Of a stretch of 64,000 nt of DNA, positions 45,489 through 59,700 are shown piece after piece (position 1 is the stretch's first letter; each line of letters begins with the position of its first letter). The DNA is taken from positions 29,369,437-29,433,436 of the forward strand of contig NC_059500.1 of the NCBI RefSeq assembly GCF_018139145.2. The letters run 5' to 3'. This DNA is from Gymnogyps californianus. Taxonomy: Eukaryota > Chordata > Aves > Accipitriformes > Cathartidae. The notes under the pieces were generated by a model that saw nothing but the letters and a program-made list of their open reading frames with translations, had not been told where the DNA came from and did no database searches. A program made the translations under genes and the position numbers.

Positions 45489-46031
45489 TGTTGTCCCAAA
45501 AATCAGGATTCTTTCACCCAGTGTGCAAAAAAGCCAATTAACACACAGAGTCAAGATATTTGTTTATTTCATGTCTGCGCAGAGATGGGTGCTAGGTGGT
45601 AACTCCACAAAGCTAGCACTCCTGGTTAACACACGGTAAAGCATTTTATACCTGTCGAGCAACAGTTATCAGTATTTTTACAGTTTTGCTTAGTTACTCT
45701 CGTTCCTATTGGTTCTCGCAAGTCTCATCTCCACTCAAAGTCGCAGCGTCCTCCTTTTTTACTGCGCATGTTCTGTGAGGAAGGGGCTTCTGTTGGTAGG
45801 GGGCTCTCCCTACCTAAGGGTGGGTTTTCTAGTATGTTAATTAGGATAGTTCACTCAAAGTTCAAGTAGCTCTTTGATTGCCCCTGTGCTTATCTTGGTA
45901 TTTCTTTACCCACTGACTTATGGTGTCATCTTGTTTCTCTTCTCAAGGTCACACCTTGTTAACTAAGTAGCATCCTTTGTTTTTGTTTCTTGCATATCTC
46001 CAACACTTCTATCCCCGTTGGCCCCACAACA
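45489..46031 (-). mobile_element. solo LTR of a different avian ERV family
   Basis: Read on the minus strand, a 543-bp unit starts TGTTGTGGGGCCAACGGGG and ends TTTTTGGGACAACA, so the ends are TGTTGT and ACAACA. In order it holds a CCAAT box (minus, 45712-45708), a TATA box GGTATAAAATGC (near 45643-45652) and AATAAA (45568-45563). This is the normal layout of a retroviral LTR promoter, R region and U5. Flanking bases (CCTTC and GCTCT) do not form a clear target duplication. No interior sequence or second LTR is seen, so it is a solo LTR. It is unrelated in sequence to the 0.6-kb and 1.1-kb families. Confidence 0.85.
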
Positions 46032-47856
46032 GCTCTTCCCATTCACTCTCCAGACACCCAGCAACACTGGTAAGAGGGGACTACTCCAAATGACACCCCA
46101 GAAATTTTGGCACCTTTAAAGGCTCCGAATTATATTGTCTAGTTAAGAGAGACTCAGAACTATTAAAACTCTTAGAGGACTTCACACACAGGGCAGCAGC
46201 CAGGAGGTGTCCTGCCATGCTCCTCCTGTCCAGTCCCTTCCTGGGGACTCTGCTCAGTGTTCAAGACAGTTTCTGGAGGTTGGTGGCTACGACTTTGTCC
46301 CTGCTGTCTGGAGAAGACAACCACCCCAACAACCTAGTGCCTCAGTGCCAGATAACCCCACCATGGTGCACAATCAGAAAGCCAAGGAATATCAGTATGA
46401 AACTTACTGGTGCTGGGACCCTCATTCACTTCAAGAGTCATAACATAAGGTCAGCTAGCAGGTCAGACACACAGACCCATAACATTTCTGACTGCAGTCC
46501 CTTACTTGAGTCACTTTACATCCAAAAAAAGTTCTTATCTGAGAACAATAATAAACTTCCCTTTGCTAGGATGATGCAAGGAGAAAAAAAAGTCCATTTG
46601 TTCTACGACTCTCCATTTCTTTCATCTTTGATGCACTGTGAGACCTGTGTACTCCAAGACAAGTCCAAAAAGTCTGCTGTGTTAATGGTAAAGATTGCCA
46701 TCTGTACAGTATGTTCACTGCCAGCAAAATAAGAATGAACAGTCAGTGGCATAATCTGAGATACTAAAACGGATCATTGTTAGAGACATCTCCAATTACC
46801 ATTTTTATTAATTTTGTGGAAGGAAGGCATCAAATTTTTCTTATATTCATAGATGATATTTCTGACTACCAGGTGAACAGCCTTTCCTCTCCAGGCTGGT
46901 GGGACCAAGGCACGGATGAACACACAGTGCAGGGGGAACAGCCTGCCAAGGAGCAGATGAGGTCTTCCTCTGAAAGAGGGGAGGCAGGGGGAGAGGTGAC
47001 TTCCAGAAGCACCAGGAGCACCAACACCCAGCTGTTAGCTGCTAACAACTGGGTACCACAAAGCCCCAAACAAGGAAACCTGTGGTTAGGAGACTGCTCT
47101 AAGTTTTCATGTAATGCAGCACAGTGCACAGTGAGTTCACCCCTGGGCAGAAGATGACAGTGGTAACGACAGTACATCTCTACACAGCTCTCATGGGACT
47201 CCCCCAAAAGCATGCACTCCATTTCGTCTCATTGCTGGCAGTCAGTGACAGAAAAGCCAGAAGGAACCATTTAGAGTTGAAAGTAATGAACTGTGACAAG
47301 GTTATAGCACAAGTGAACAAGGACTACAGTGCTCTACAACACATAGCTAAAGTACTAATTACCTCATAGGAAGGGGAAAGTATTCAGAGCAGCACAAAGA
47401 AATGCAAAAAAAGGAGAGAAAGGATCCAGGAAAAGATTCAGGATGTTATCGGGAACTTCACCTTGTCAGTACTAAGTCTGGGAGCCAATTTTAATTAGAA
47501 GTGGGAAAGACTGCACAGAGACATCAGACACACCAATAAACTGGACCCTGGAAATTCAGCACAATTAACTGTTGTGCCTTAAGCAAGCAGAGAACTAGAA
47601 GATAAACTCATCATAACTTACGTGTACAGTCCTTGTCATGCCTGAGCCTTTGCTGTCTGTTAGATCACCAAGAGAAATCCACTGACCTTTAGCATGTAGT
47701 AGCCATGCTTCCTTTAGCAGGAAGCTACCTAATGTAGGAAGTGCTTCCCCCAAAAAAATCTTACCCCAACTCTTTGGTGAGCTTTTCCAAGGAAAGGTGA
47801 GCTGACCTCTTAGATAACAGTATTTGCTGGAGCTTGCAGGGAGTTTCTCATCAAAC

Positions 47857-47872
47857 TTTTTTTTTTTTTTTT
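47857..47872. repeat. T16 homopolymer
   Basis: Sixteen T in a row. It could be the reverse of a poly(A) tail, but no retroposed body is recognised next to it. Confidence 0.85.
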
Positions 47873-48059
47873 GACACAGTTCAAGCACAAACACAGCAGG
47901 AACCAACTTGACCCACAAGGCATTGCCAAGACCACCTCAGAATGAGAAGACTAGATCACATAAGCCCTTCAATAACCTTCTTTTTCACTTTGGCATCAGC
48001 GAGAAAAAGATACTTTAAAATAAAATAAGAAAACCCCTAAATATCTAAAATGTTTATTA

Positions 48060-48085
48060 TAATAAATAAGTAAATAAATAAATAC
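48060..48085. repeat. (TAAA)n microsatellite
   Basis: Imperfect TAAA/TAAG tetranucleotide run in AT-rich DNA. Confidence 0.85.
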
Positions 48086-50003
48086 ATACCAAATTGTTTT
48101 AATAACAAGAAATGCCTAAATACCTAAATACCTCTGAAGGCATAACTGAAATTAGAATCTCAGCCCATTAGACACTGTCTACTTGTAACTCTTATTTCAG
48201 CACCCCAGAGCAGAAAGTGGGGCTCTCCGTCTCTCCCATATGTCACACTAACCTGCAGTGTTTCTGTCATACAACTGAGTTGGTTGCTGCCTCCAGGTGA
48301 CGTAAGGGTGTGGGACCAAAACTACAATAGTACACACAGGAATACCAAAGCAAGTTTCTGATAACCTAAAAAAGCAGTCACCTACTCCATGATGTGAATC
48401 TGCCAGAAGCCTCCCTTAATTGATATATTGCATGTAACAGGCATTTGACCCCCATATACAGTCAGGTATAAGGAAATCCTATAGACAGACATGACTGGAT
48501 TTGCTAATCTGCAGCCATTGCAACTAGCATGTTCCTGCTGAAACACAACAGCCTCGGGACTGGGCCTAGCAGGTGAGGATGGCATTCTCCAAGCAACTCC
48601 CCTCATCCTTTGACTGGCTTTTTTTTTTTTTACTGCATGGTCAGCAGGACTTAGTGGATCCTCTCTTCAAGAGAGAGAGGCCTCCTCTGAAAGACATCTA
48701 CACAATAAGTAAAAAATCACTGAAGACCTCTGATAAGGATCCCTTTGTCAACCCTGGTAGCTTAGCAAAGGATGGAGGCCTGTCAGTTGACTGCTACCTC
48801 CCAGCTCATTGGAAAAGATCCTTACATCAGGCAGGAAAGACTCCTGGTCTGGGATTACAGCACACTCTACTCCAACTGTGCCAGGACTCCCATTACAGGA
48901 TCTTATCCCACATGCTAGGAAGGGTTCACAGAGCTGCACTAAGAAAAATCTGTGCTGCAGAAGATGCGGGGAGGGGGGGCTCCAGGTCATCTGCAAGGTA
49001 GAGGAAGCCCATACACCTACCTCAGCTCTGTCAGTCAGATTATTTAGATCATGATCCAAACACAAAGGTAAAGACTTGTCCTTAATGCAAACTGTCCCCT
49101 GAACAGACAGGTAAGAGGAGTTCTTGCCTCTTCCTAAACTTTTCAAAGATTGTGGTTTTGTTTGGCCCAGCCAGCAACAAGAAAATAGCACCATTAGAAA
49201 TCACTTTGTAAAGCCCAAGACTACTATAGACACATCCTTCTCTTGGCAAAGCATGGTGATTAAGATAGCACAAGGGAAAGTTATAAAAGAACTGTATTAA
49301 ACTAACAATAAAAAAAGTATGCAATATCACTGGCAAGTGATATCACAATAAACAAGACCACTGGCAAAAGCAAAATACCTCAGTCTCTGGAAACGAAGGA
49401 CTTAAGTGTCAGTGTTTTTTGTGCTTCTGCTTTCAATGCCATTCCATGCTTAAACACACAAGTTTAAAAGCACTCAAACAGGCATAAGCTGATGCTCAAT
49501 GAAATAAGAAAGTTATCCAGAATGCCATTCCTGGAGGGGATGTTTTGGTGGTTCAGACAAGAGATTAATTTCTGCCTGAGAACCAACAATCATTTCTCTG
49601 GCTTCTGGCTGCTGTGCAGGCCTTTGGACAAGAGTTTCTCTTCCCTTCAGAGGAGAAGTATTCTTCTCTTCCTCTTGCAGAGCTGACATGATAAGGCCCA
49701 CTAGGCTTGCTAGTTATTTCTTTGCATTTAAGAAATAAATATCTTTCACCTGCTTCCAAACACAACTAAGGTCCTACAACTTTTCAGACAAAACATGTAT
49801 GTTCTTTGTCAAAACCTCTTGCAACTGTCAATCACAGGGCAAAGGGAATCTTTCAGGGTAATCTTCTCCCAAAAGGAAACTTCTTCCCAAACACATGCTG
49901 AAGCAACTCTCTTACAGAGCAGGTGCAGAGGAGACCAAAGAGATCTTGGTACACCAGCACATAAGCTATGCATCAAGCTTCTTGAGAACCAAGGAATGAT
50001 TTA

Positions 50004-50620
50004 ATCAGTGAATCACAGAACAATTAAAGTTGGAAGTGACCTCTGGAGGTCTATAGTCCAACTACCTTTTCAAATCAGGGTTGATTTCAAAGCTAGATCA
50101 GGTTGCCCAAGGGCTTTGTCTAGATGAGGGTTGATCTCTCCTACCTCTCCAGCCCCTGTCCCATTGCTGCACCATTCTTATGGGGAAGCAGTTTTTACTT
50201 ACACCCAAACAGAATTTATCTTTTTGCAACTTGTGCCTTTTGCCTCTTTTCCTTTCACTGTGAAGAGTTTGGCTCTGTCATCTCTGTAGGTCACTGTGGG
50301 TAGTGGAAGACACAATTAGATCCTCCTATGCCTTCTTTTCTTCAGGCTAAATAAACACATTTCCCTCAGTTTCTTCTTGAACATCAAGTGCTCAAGCTCT
50401 CTAGTCATTTGATGACAGATTGTGCTGGACTCACTCCGTTTTCCCAATATCTGTCTTGTAACAGAGAGCCCAAACCTGGACACATTGCTCCAAATGCAGC
50501 CTCACAAGTGCTTAATACAGGGAAATAGTTATCTACCTCAGTCAGCTGCTTATACTTCATTAATGCAGCCAACCACAAGATGGGCCTTCATTGCTGTAAG
50601 GCTATACTGATGACTTGTGT
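50004..50620 (-). mobile_element. CR1 LINE 3'-end fragment (~0.6 kb)
   Basis: From GAATCACAGAACAATTAAAG followed by TTGGAAGTGACCTCTGGAGG, the plus strand is the reverse complement of a CR1 3' region. Recognisable blocks include GATCAGGTTGCCCAAGGGC, the CTTCAGGCTAAA block (50342 onward), GCTCAAGCTCTCTAGTCATT, TGTGCTGGACTCACTCCG and CCAAATGCAGCCTCACAAGTGC. It is older than the copy at 11-12.7 kb, with degraded octamers and no open RT frame. The upper limit is approximate. Confidence 0.88.
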
Positions 50621-53600
50621 ATTGTCAGTGACTGAGGCTCCAAAGAAGATTCGCAGGTAAGACCTACATAGCTGAGCAAAAGGAAAATAATTTTTTTGTG
50701 AACAGGAAACCTGCGACTTTTAGTTTAAAAGCAGGCTGGAGTTTTTCTACCCTGAGAAACACATGTTTTGTGAATCACTCAGAGAAAGTGCGCTATTGCA
50801 TTATAAAAGCACTTGCAGCCCGTGTATGGGAGGACCAATAGCAAACATCTGATGGCACCTATATTTCAGCAAGATTTCCTGCTAGGCTCATTCTCACTGA
50901 AGTTCACAAGACCTACCCATCCTGTGCCTGTAGACTAGGGACAGGTAAACCTGTGCTGCTGCTCCTTCAAAAGCAAAAGAAAAGCCACTTGCTTTACAGT
51001 CACTTCACCTAAGAATCAGGTGCAGGAGAAGAAGGACGAGGCACACTGAGACCTCACCTCTGCCATATGGTGATGCACACAGGCTCAGAATCACCATTTC
51101 CAGGTTACTTTCCATTCTGAACTAGGAAACAAATGAATTCCAACACCAGGCCAGATTAAATGAGCAAATGTTCTCAATTCTTGATCATCAAGGGAGAACC
51201 AAACTTGCCTCACAAGCAGAGGAAACCAAACTAGCCAAAGAGAAATCCTGTTGGAGCCAAATACAAAACAGTCCCTGTGTTTATACTCATCATTGGGCAA
51301 ATATCCATTCTTGAAAAAAGGAGAGCATCTGTCCTAATGCCAGAGAGGAACCTCAAAATAAAGACTACCCTACAAAGAAATATTCTTTAAGGGCCCACTT
51401 CTCCAGTCTGCTGTTGTTGTTATCTGTGACAAACAAGAAAACAAAAACTTATTCTGCTCACCACTCTAATTCACGTAACTCCAACTGGATGGCTGCTCTG
51501 AACGGGTTTCTCCGTTTGGCCAGGCAGGAATAATCTCTGTTGCTGATCTGGACACTTGAATAGTGAGTATAATGACCACACATATGTCCCTCACACATCT
51601 GCAAATGTGTAAGAAGGCAAAAGAAAACCCCAGAAAATGCTGAGATTTTGTCTCATTGACTGTAATGCATCCAGGAAAGGGTAACAAGACCACATGCATG
51701 GAGAAAAAGTTGAGAAAGATTCCCACACATTTCCATAATCCCCTTAAGACATCCCAGAGTAAGTCTGCACAGGTCCACAAGCCCACTCAAACATCTCATA
51801 ATAATTTTACTTATTCCCAGGAGACCCAAGATAGTCTTGTTTCCTCCTTTTTCATAATCGGAAAGTTCTACTTGAAGGTCTCTGAGGCTGCGCTTGGTTC
51901 CTGCGAAGACCTGTCCTTCATGGACCTAACAGCTCTGGCCAACTTATTCAGGCTTGTGTATCCACTTTCTACTACTTTTCCTACCTCTTGAATTTGTCTC
52001 TTATGCTGAATAGCCCTTAAACAGATATCACTATAAACCCGATATCCTTATGTTCCACATATTAGAGTTATATCCACATGTTAGAGTGCTGTGAGCTGAT
52101 AATGCTGTTGTAACACCGTGAATCATGCAGATAATTCTGCAGACCTTTGGAAGGTGGAAATCTTTTTACTTTAAGGTAAAAGCCTGGCTGACAAACCTGT
52201 ACCTAACATTTTGGTTTTCAGTTTGTATAGCTTAATCTATAGACACAAAAATCCTGTTTTCTGAGTCAACCACCCAGCCTTCTTTGGCTGGGGGGAGGCG
52301 GGGAGAATGTAAGTTTGATTTCTTGTGTAGGTTTGATTTCTTGTTTATGTGACCATGTGTTTTAGAACAGCATTTCATTTCCACAGTGAATTAGATAAAA
52401 TAGGAAGAATAAGATAAAATAGGAAAGGTATATATGAGGGAGTTTAAAATACCAAAGACATTCTGCCAGATGAAAAGAATGTTTTGCAAATTGGCAGGCC
52501 CATCTGCTGCTCTTCATGTTCATGGATTTAATTACACAATGCAAGGCTGGATCCTGCATAGAAAATCAGGAGAAAGCAGAATTGATTCACTAGAACTGCT
52601 GAATAAGATACAGTTTTCACAATTGTGTAGAGCCAATGATAAAACAGGTGCAGCAAGCTGGTAGGGTAATGCAGATATAAATGTCTAATTCACAGCTCGG
52701 AGCTTTGGTCAGCTGGCTGTGGAAAGACTGCCCTCACCAAATTTGCTGAACTTCTTTATGTGAGTATCTGGACTTACAGAGACCTACAGAAAATAATGAT
52801 TGATGGCTGTGCTCCATCCCAAGTCAATGCAGAGGCATATTTTTTCTGACAGCATATTTCCTAAGGATCAGCTTTCTGCTGCCCATACCAACAATACCTA
52901 GGATGCTGTCCTGCAGTGAGCCAGACCTACCATCCAAATGCTCATGTTTCCAAATGGCTCCCATCATTGTTTATTTCCCACAAATTCCTGTATGTCATGG
53001 CAAAGGAACTTTCCCTGAACCTCCATAAAGGTGGTTCTGACATTAAGTTGTGTGGGTTGTGTAGGTTGCCCACAGTTCATAGTTGTAGGTGGGTTAGCTC
53101 AGATGTTCCTGTAGGACACTTCTCTCCACTCATCAATTCCCAGTCCCCAAAGCACATCTTGTACCCATGGCAAGAAGCAAAATTCCACATCAACAGAGGT
53201 TGGCAGCTCACCTGAGGATAACAGATACAATAGCATGGCAACTGGCTTCTAGTCATGAAAGTTTCCCCAGGATCATTGCTATGAAAACAGCCCAAACTGC
53301 CAGAAGGCTTCTGAAGACAAAGCTTGTTGCTAGAAACAGCTCTGTATTGATGCAGAGCCAGATTTTCTCTGCTTCTTTCATCTTAATTCATGATTTCATT
53401 ATACAAAGTTACAAAAAATTAAATACATCCAATTACATAATTTCAAAATGCATCCAGAAATAGGAAGGGGGCAAGCTCACAATTAGCACAGTCCTTAATG
53501 CAGTTTCATAAAGCCCATAGCAATTAGGTTGCGAAGTACCATAATTTACATAAACAAACAAAAACAGGGGTGGATGTAGAAATGTTTGCTTTAGAAACAA

Positions 53601-56112
53601 AATAGATGTCACAAACAGCTCTAATACAAGACTGTACAACAAACTACAGCATGGATAACATTGCTTAGTGATTCTGTCTGCTGCCTGCACAGACTCGGCT
53701 TCCTTCCAGATGGGAAAGCATTTGAGAAAGAGAGGCTGGAAAAGGATGGGTTGTTTCTATCAGAGTTTCCTGCTCCAGATACAACAGCTAAAATATGCCA
53801 AGAGCTATGAGACAGCTAAGAAAAATCTCTTCCACATCAGTGTCTGGCCCCAGAACAAGCATCAAAGAAACAAGATGCAAAATGGGAACATCACCCCACA
53901 TTTTAAGTGACAGTCTGTGACCACACCCCTGAAACTTCAGCAGGAATGTTAAAAATCTCAGCATTTACACACTTTGCTGGACAGAAAATCACTACAATGA
54001 AAGGGTGCTTACAGGAGTCCTACAAATGCCAGCCCTCCTCCCTACCCACCGTCATGGTAAGAGGTGTCTGGGCCCCATAAGAAGAAGGAAGCACAAATCA
54101 CTCTCTGAAGCCCTCTTTGAGGAATAACAGCCCTTAACTTCATTGGGAAAAGCTACTCTGCACCTTCATCAAATATCTCATCAACTGCCAAGTTAGTGTT
54201 ATGGCTGCTCAAGACAATGGGACCAGTTAATCTTAAAGCTCCCTCACAGCCTTTGGGCCATGCTGTCTAATTTGAATGTGTAGGGGTCAGTCCTGACCCC
54301 AATGGCCAAAGTCTGCCTGTGAACAACAGTAACATGCCAGTTCTCCAGACTGTTTTTCAGCTAACTGCCTGACAGGTAGGGGCTCTGGGGCTTCCAGTTT
54401 CAGGTAGGCTGCTGAAAACTAGGAGAAACTTGCCTCAAAAGTATATTCATAGGCTGCAAGAGAAACGTGTCATTTCCCCTTTGCATAAAAGTGAAAAATA
54501 TGTGGAAATGTCACAATATCCCCACAGGAGAGAAATCCCAGTTTTAACCAGCTCAGCTCTGAAATTCGTCAGCATTCTGGTGCGCTTGCTGCCACTCCAG
54601 ACAAAACAAGCGCAGCTCATCTTTCCCATCTGTGCCTGCAAGCCACAACAGCCAAGGCTGCAGAGAGGAATTACAAAGTTATTCTATCTCCTATCTCTTC
54701 AGCCCCCTCTCATTAAAGCTTTAGCAGATCACAGAAACAGTACAACATCATCAACTACAAGGAAGGCTTTTACTGGTGAAAAAGTGTGAATATTGGCGCT
54801 TAAGAATAGTAAATGGCCTTTAGAAGAATTAAATTCCCCAACAATTTCAAAGCTTAAAAATTGGAACAAGTTCAGTTCTGCTAAATTTCTGTAAATGTCA
54901 CATCAGCAATTTCAAAAATGTTTTCCAGCTGTTTCCCTCACAGAACTGTAAATAACCTATATTTTAAGTAATATTATGCAGTCAAAGGCCTGAAACACTT
55001 GCAGATGTCATGATTCCCCAGAAGGGTCAAAATATTCCAGGAAAATAGTTTAATTATTTCTAAGTCCTGTATAATCTCTCAACAGTTTTCAAAAACACGC
55101 ATTGTGAATGGTGAATGACACAGGACGTGCCTGACCAGCTTCCTTCTTCTGCTGGTGCCATGCGTTTCAAACCAGAATCCTCCACTGCTGCAAAGCAGCC
55201 CTTCTGAGCAGAGGACAAAGCATGGTGGTACTGAGGAGCACTGTTACTTTTCACACCCAGAAATCAGTCCTGCTGCTTCAGTCTAGGATAGAAAAGGGGC
55301 TTTACTTTAAACTACAGATAGTCTTAAAGGTAACACCAAGAAAATACCAAGCAATTTTGCCAAGATGTTTTAAGTTCAGTGTCTTCTCTGTGCTTAATTC
55401 TGCTGCTGCACTCTTCAGAGAGGTTGGATGTGTACATGCAGTGAGTCTAGTATTTCTGCTTGCATCCAGAACCAGAAATATCTATGACTCATGCATGCTA
55501 ATACTCACCTCCTGTGATCATTAAATTCTACCAAAAACCTTTCTGTTGAGGAAAAGATTCCTTCCCAGCTTTCATGGATGCAAAGAAATGTGGGTGCCCT
55601 GTTCATTCTTCCTGGTGTTGCAAGAGAGAGGAAAACCTCCTTCACACTTGCACAGGATTTGTAACTTGAAGACCATTGCTTTAGGCTTCCCACCACCACT
55701 GACGGCAGTGCTGGTCCCACAGGGAGAGTCTGTCCAGGGGTTGAACACTGGGCCCACAGTATGATCGGAGGTGACTGGACCATAGGAAACACTTGTTACA
55801 GCATGGCTAAAAATCCCCAAATGCACACATACACACTCATTCAGTCTTCTAGAAGGGAATGGTAGGAGTCACCTACATGTGTCACTCACAGCTTCTTCTG
55901 GAGGAAACTATGAATAGCCAAAACGCAGACCTGCTTTGCTGAGTCTGAGTCTGTCAGGTCATTTGAACTCTGTTGTTTTTAACTCCCTTGCCTCAGCCTT
56001 TGTGGCAGGCACATCTGTTGCCCCAAATCATGAAAGTCAGCAGCAACCAAGTTGCTCCATCCCTGCCTTGCTGGTGCAGTTGCTAATCTGCTGTGGGTCA
56101 GGACAAACCTGC
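50621..56112. other. anonymous stretch
   Basis: No gene, RNA or clear element. Frames reach about 119 codons (54430-54789 plus) and have no domain. Confidence 0.55.
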
Positions 56113-56720
56113 TGTCGTGGTTTAACCCCAGTCAGCAGCTAAGCACCATGCAGCCGCTCTCTCAGTCTGCCCCCAGCTCCCAGTGGGATGGGGAAGAGAA
56201 TCAGGAAAGAAGGTAAAACTCGTGGGTTGAGATAAGAACGGTTTAATAACTAAAGTAAAATATAATGAAATATAATGAAATGAAATATAATAATAATAAT
56301 AATAATGAAAAGGAATATAACAAAAAAAAAAAAAAAAGGAGAGAGGAAAAAAAGGAGGGAAAAAAAACCCCAGTGATGCACAATGCAATTGCTCACCACC
56401 CGCTGACCGATGCCAGAGCAGCGATCCGCCCCTCCTGGCCAACTCCCCCCTGTTTATATGCTGGGCATGACGTCCCATGGTATGGAATATCCCTTTGGCT
56501 AGTTCAGGTCAGCTGCCCCAGCTATGCTCCCTCCCGGCTTCTTGCACACCTGCTTGCTGGCAGAGCACGGGAAACTGAAAAAATCCTTGGCTTAAGCGCT
56601 ACTTAGCAACAACTAACACGTCAGAGTGTTACCAACATTATTTTCACATTAAATCCAAAACACAGCACTGTACCAGCTACTAAGAAGGGAGTTAACTCTG
56701 TCCCAGCTGAAACCAGGACA
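56113..56720 (-). mobile_element. solo LTR, 0.6-kb family (C)
   Basis: A 608-bp LTR on the minus strand. In minus sense it starts TGTCCTGGTTTCAGCTGGG and ends GGTTAAACCACGACA. It is flanked by the perfect duplication CCTGC (56108-56112 and 56721-56725). On the plus strand the TATA box is 56453-56460 and the CRE-like site is TGACGTCC (56468-56475). It contains a (TAA)6 run (56288-56306) and an A-rich tract downstream. It is most similar to the LTR at 60636-61236. Confidence 0.93.
56288..56306. repeat. (TAA)6 microsatellite inside LTR C
   Basis: Uninterrupted TAA units in the AT-rich part of the LTR, next to imperfect AAATATAATG repeats and an A-rich run. Confidence 0.9.
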
Positions 56721-59700
56721 CCTGCCTTTACAGAGCCATCATTGCATCCTCAACCAAACCAAAGACAAACCAACAGTGTACCTTCTCCGCACCTCAGGTA
56801 ACAGCTAGCTGTGCAGTTCTGCTCCTGTTACATGCCAGAGGACTGTTCAAGGGGACCTCAGCCAGTCAGTCTCTACACAAGCAAAACTTGCCCCACCTGG
56901 GATCACCACAGCATGTTCAATGTGTTCCCACTTATTTTGTATTTGTTAGCCATGGTCACTGTCAAGAGAGACAGCATAGGTGTTGTCTCTGTGCTCTGAG
57001 TCATCAGGCCAAGAGTCTGAGTGGTGTCTGTCCTCCAGGGGCATTTTCAGCCATCACTGTCCTGACTGCATGGCTCCCACAGCAACCATCGCATTCCCTG
57101 GGAGGTGTCCATCACATTGTATTCACAACTCACTCGTCTTAAGCCTGAGGAGCAACATGGGGGCCCCACTGCCAAATCCTACTGGGAGCACCCAAGAGCT
57201 GGTCCCAAGGAGAGTTTACCTGGTAACTCACTTCTCTGGAAGACAGCCAGCAATTAGAAAGTTAGAAGCCATTTGGGATCTGGCTGCAGGTGGCTCCCTC
57301 ACAGCTCTTCACACGTCAACACCTGCAGACATGCTCTCACAGAAGCAGTTGGGTCCTGGCTGACGTTAACAGGCACAAATTTCCACCCTGTCCCTGGCAC
57401 TGCCATCTGCTGAGTAGAAGCACCATGCCAGCACATGCCACCTCAACCTCAACCAAAACCAGAGTGCCAGTACAGATCTTATAAATGATTTGAATTCTTT
57501 TCTTCTCTTCCCCCTGTGCACTGGATGGAAGTTATTGTAAAAATTTAATGCTCTGAAATGCTAGAAAAGGTCAAAATCATTTAAAAGTAAATCACAGACT
57601 TAGAACAAAGTACAAAGCCCTTCTGCTAGTGGGCTGACACCTCTGGCAGGAAGTACAGCTATGGACCTCACAGTTGTACTGGCCATGGCAACAAGTGAAG
57701 ACTAAAACAAGTATTTGGGAGTTTTATCTTCAAAACACTTCACAAGCATTAAAACAGTCAGAAAACCAAATCTCCTGGGCACGCCTGTATCTCCTTACTG
57801 CAGAGTCAGTGCAAATCCAGTGGCAAAAGAACTGACCTCCTCCCTGATAGCAGTTTGGCTCCCCGCGAGCGGTAAAATTCCTGCCAACTTAAGCAGTGGA
57901 TGGACATTGCTGTAGGATTTGATTTGCCTTTGGCATGGATTGAGTAAATTTTTGTATCCATTACAATGTTTAAGCAGTTCTGCTGAGGCAGTTGTGTTTG
58001 AGCCTGTATCTCCCTCCTGCAAGATTTCACACATTTGCTGAGTGTGGCAGCTCAAAAGATGCTCCGCAGCACCTTCTATCAACAAAGTAGCTGCATTCAT
58101 ACTTGATGCCTATGGACCTTCCCTCATCAGTGTGGATTAGAACTTTTTTAACCTAGACTTACTAGACTTGAGAAGATTCATAGCCCTCAAAGGACTGAGT
58201 ATCTACAATTTCAAATCTGACCTCCTTGGCACTGCACCACTTTCAGGTGGTGCACTTACCTGCTAGCAAGCTTCCTATTTATGGAAACTTTTCTTGGGCA
58301 CAAATCACGTAAGAGGTTACTAAGCCTTTCACAATCTTTAAAAGCATGGTTACAGATGAATGTAGAAGTTCATACAGTCTAGCCCTCCTGCTATACTAGT
58401 TCATTTGAGTTATTTGGGAATTTTGCTTTGCATTTAACCACAAGACTTGGGATTGTGCAATGTTGTATTTCAATTACCATGCTGTTGACCACAGTACCAT
58501 AGTACCACATGCTGGTTTGATTGGATTTTTTAAACTTCTCAGATGTATTTATCTCATTTTGGTCTGAAATTTTCTGTGATTCATTTCATTCCCAAGGTGG
58601 TCTGAGAAAATAAATTTGATCATGATTGTTTCTGAATTCTGCTTCCATACAAGCTATATCATTTCTTCACATGTTTCAAGTGCAAACTGGTAACTCAACA
58701 GCTAAAAAGTTACATACTGTTTACTTTTTAGTTCTCCTATATGCCATGGACGAAGCTGAGACCACTCCATTAAATGTTGGAGGTTATATAAAGGGAAATC
58801 AAATAATGAATATGCTTTTCACTATTTGCAATTCACTGAACAGAAAGTTTGCTAAACTGCCCCGATATCACCGATTCATACATGGTCTGGCTCCAATAAC
58901 ACCACCTCCATATGAAAACGTTGAGGTCCGTGTTGCTCTTTAACCTCCAGCTCTCTCTGACTGCAGATTCTGTGGTCCTTAGGATACACTGGAAAGTTCA
59001 TAACAACTCACATGGTAAAAGCTGGAGACTTGGGGCTCCATGGGTATGAGAGGCCTTAACTATGAACACATATGCTTCACCAGCTGAGGAAAGAGAGACT
59101 TTACAGTCTCCTATTTCTATTCTTTTTAGGGAATTTCTATCCAAAACTCTTCTCTGAATTACTTTGTTAAATCCAGAGTTAAAAATCAGGAAAATGCATC
59201 ATTAGGTGAGAAAGATTTGGATTAAATCAACACATCTACAACACATCTACAACTTTCTTTACAGGCTCAAAATTTGACAAGAGTCTTCAGAAAAGAGACA
59301 CAGAGAAGGTTTCACAGTCCTGAGGCTGCTGAGTTAAACAAAAATTCTCTTCTAATGTCTTTGAAACAGAAACTGTGCCTTCACACATAATAAGAGACCA
59401 GTGAAGAACAAAGCCACAAGCCAAAGCTTCTTTTTTCCACTCCAGTGTACTTTTGGATAAAAGGAAATCAATAGTAGCTGTGAGATTCACATCAGAAAGA
59501 TCAGCTTATTTAGGTATGTGCACAGCTCCCTGGCACCCTGAGGATGTCTGTGCCAACCCTAGGAGCAGGTTAGCCGCACCTGAGGGCAAGAAAAGCCCAC
59601 CACAGAGCACTCAGCAGTGACACAAGCCTTTGATCTCTGATAAATTGAAGACTTGGTGGAAGCAGGGGAATGGGATGCAGATAGTTTTGTTATTCGCTAT

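Larger units (their letters stand above)
46032..50003. other. anonymous stretch
   Basis: No gene supported. The longest frame is 46217-46732 plus (171 codons), with an overlapping rival frame and no domain. It holds simple repeats: T16 at 47857-47872 and a TAAA microsatellite at about 48060-48085. Confidence 0.55.

Noticed and set aside
46217..46732. 171-codon plus-strand frame near an LTR
   Set aside because: No domain, and an overlapping frame of similar quality competes with it. No splice or promoter context.
58626..58943. 105-codon plus-strand frame ending in a Pro-rich segment
   Set aside because: Looked protein-like by eye, but I recognise no family and there is no exon signal or conservation evidence.
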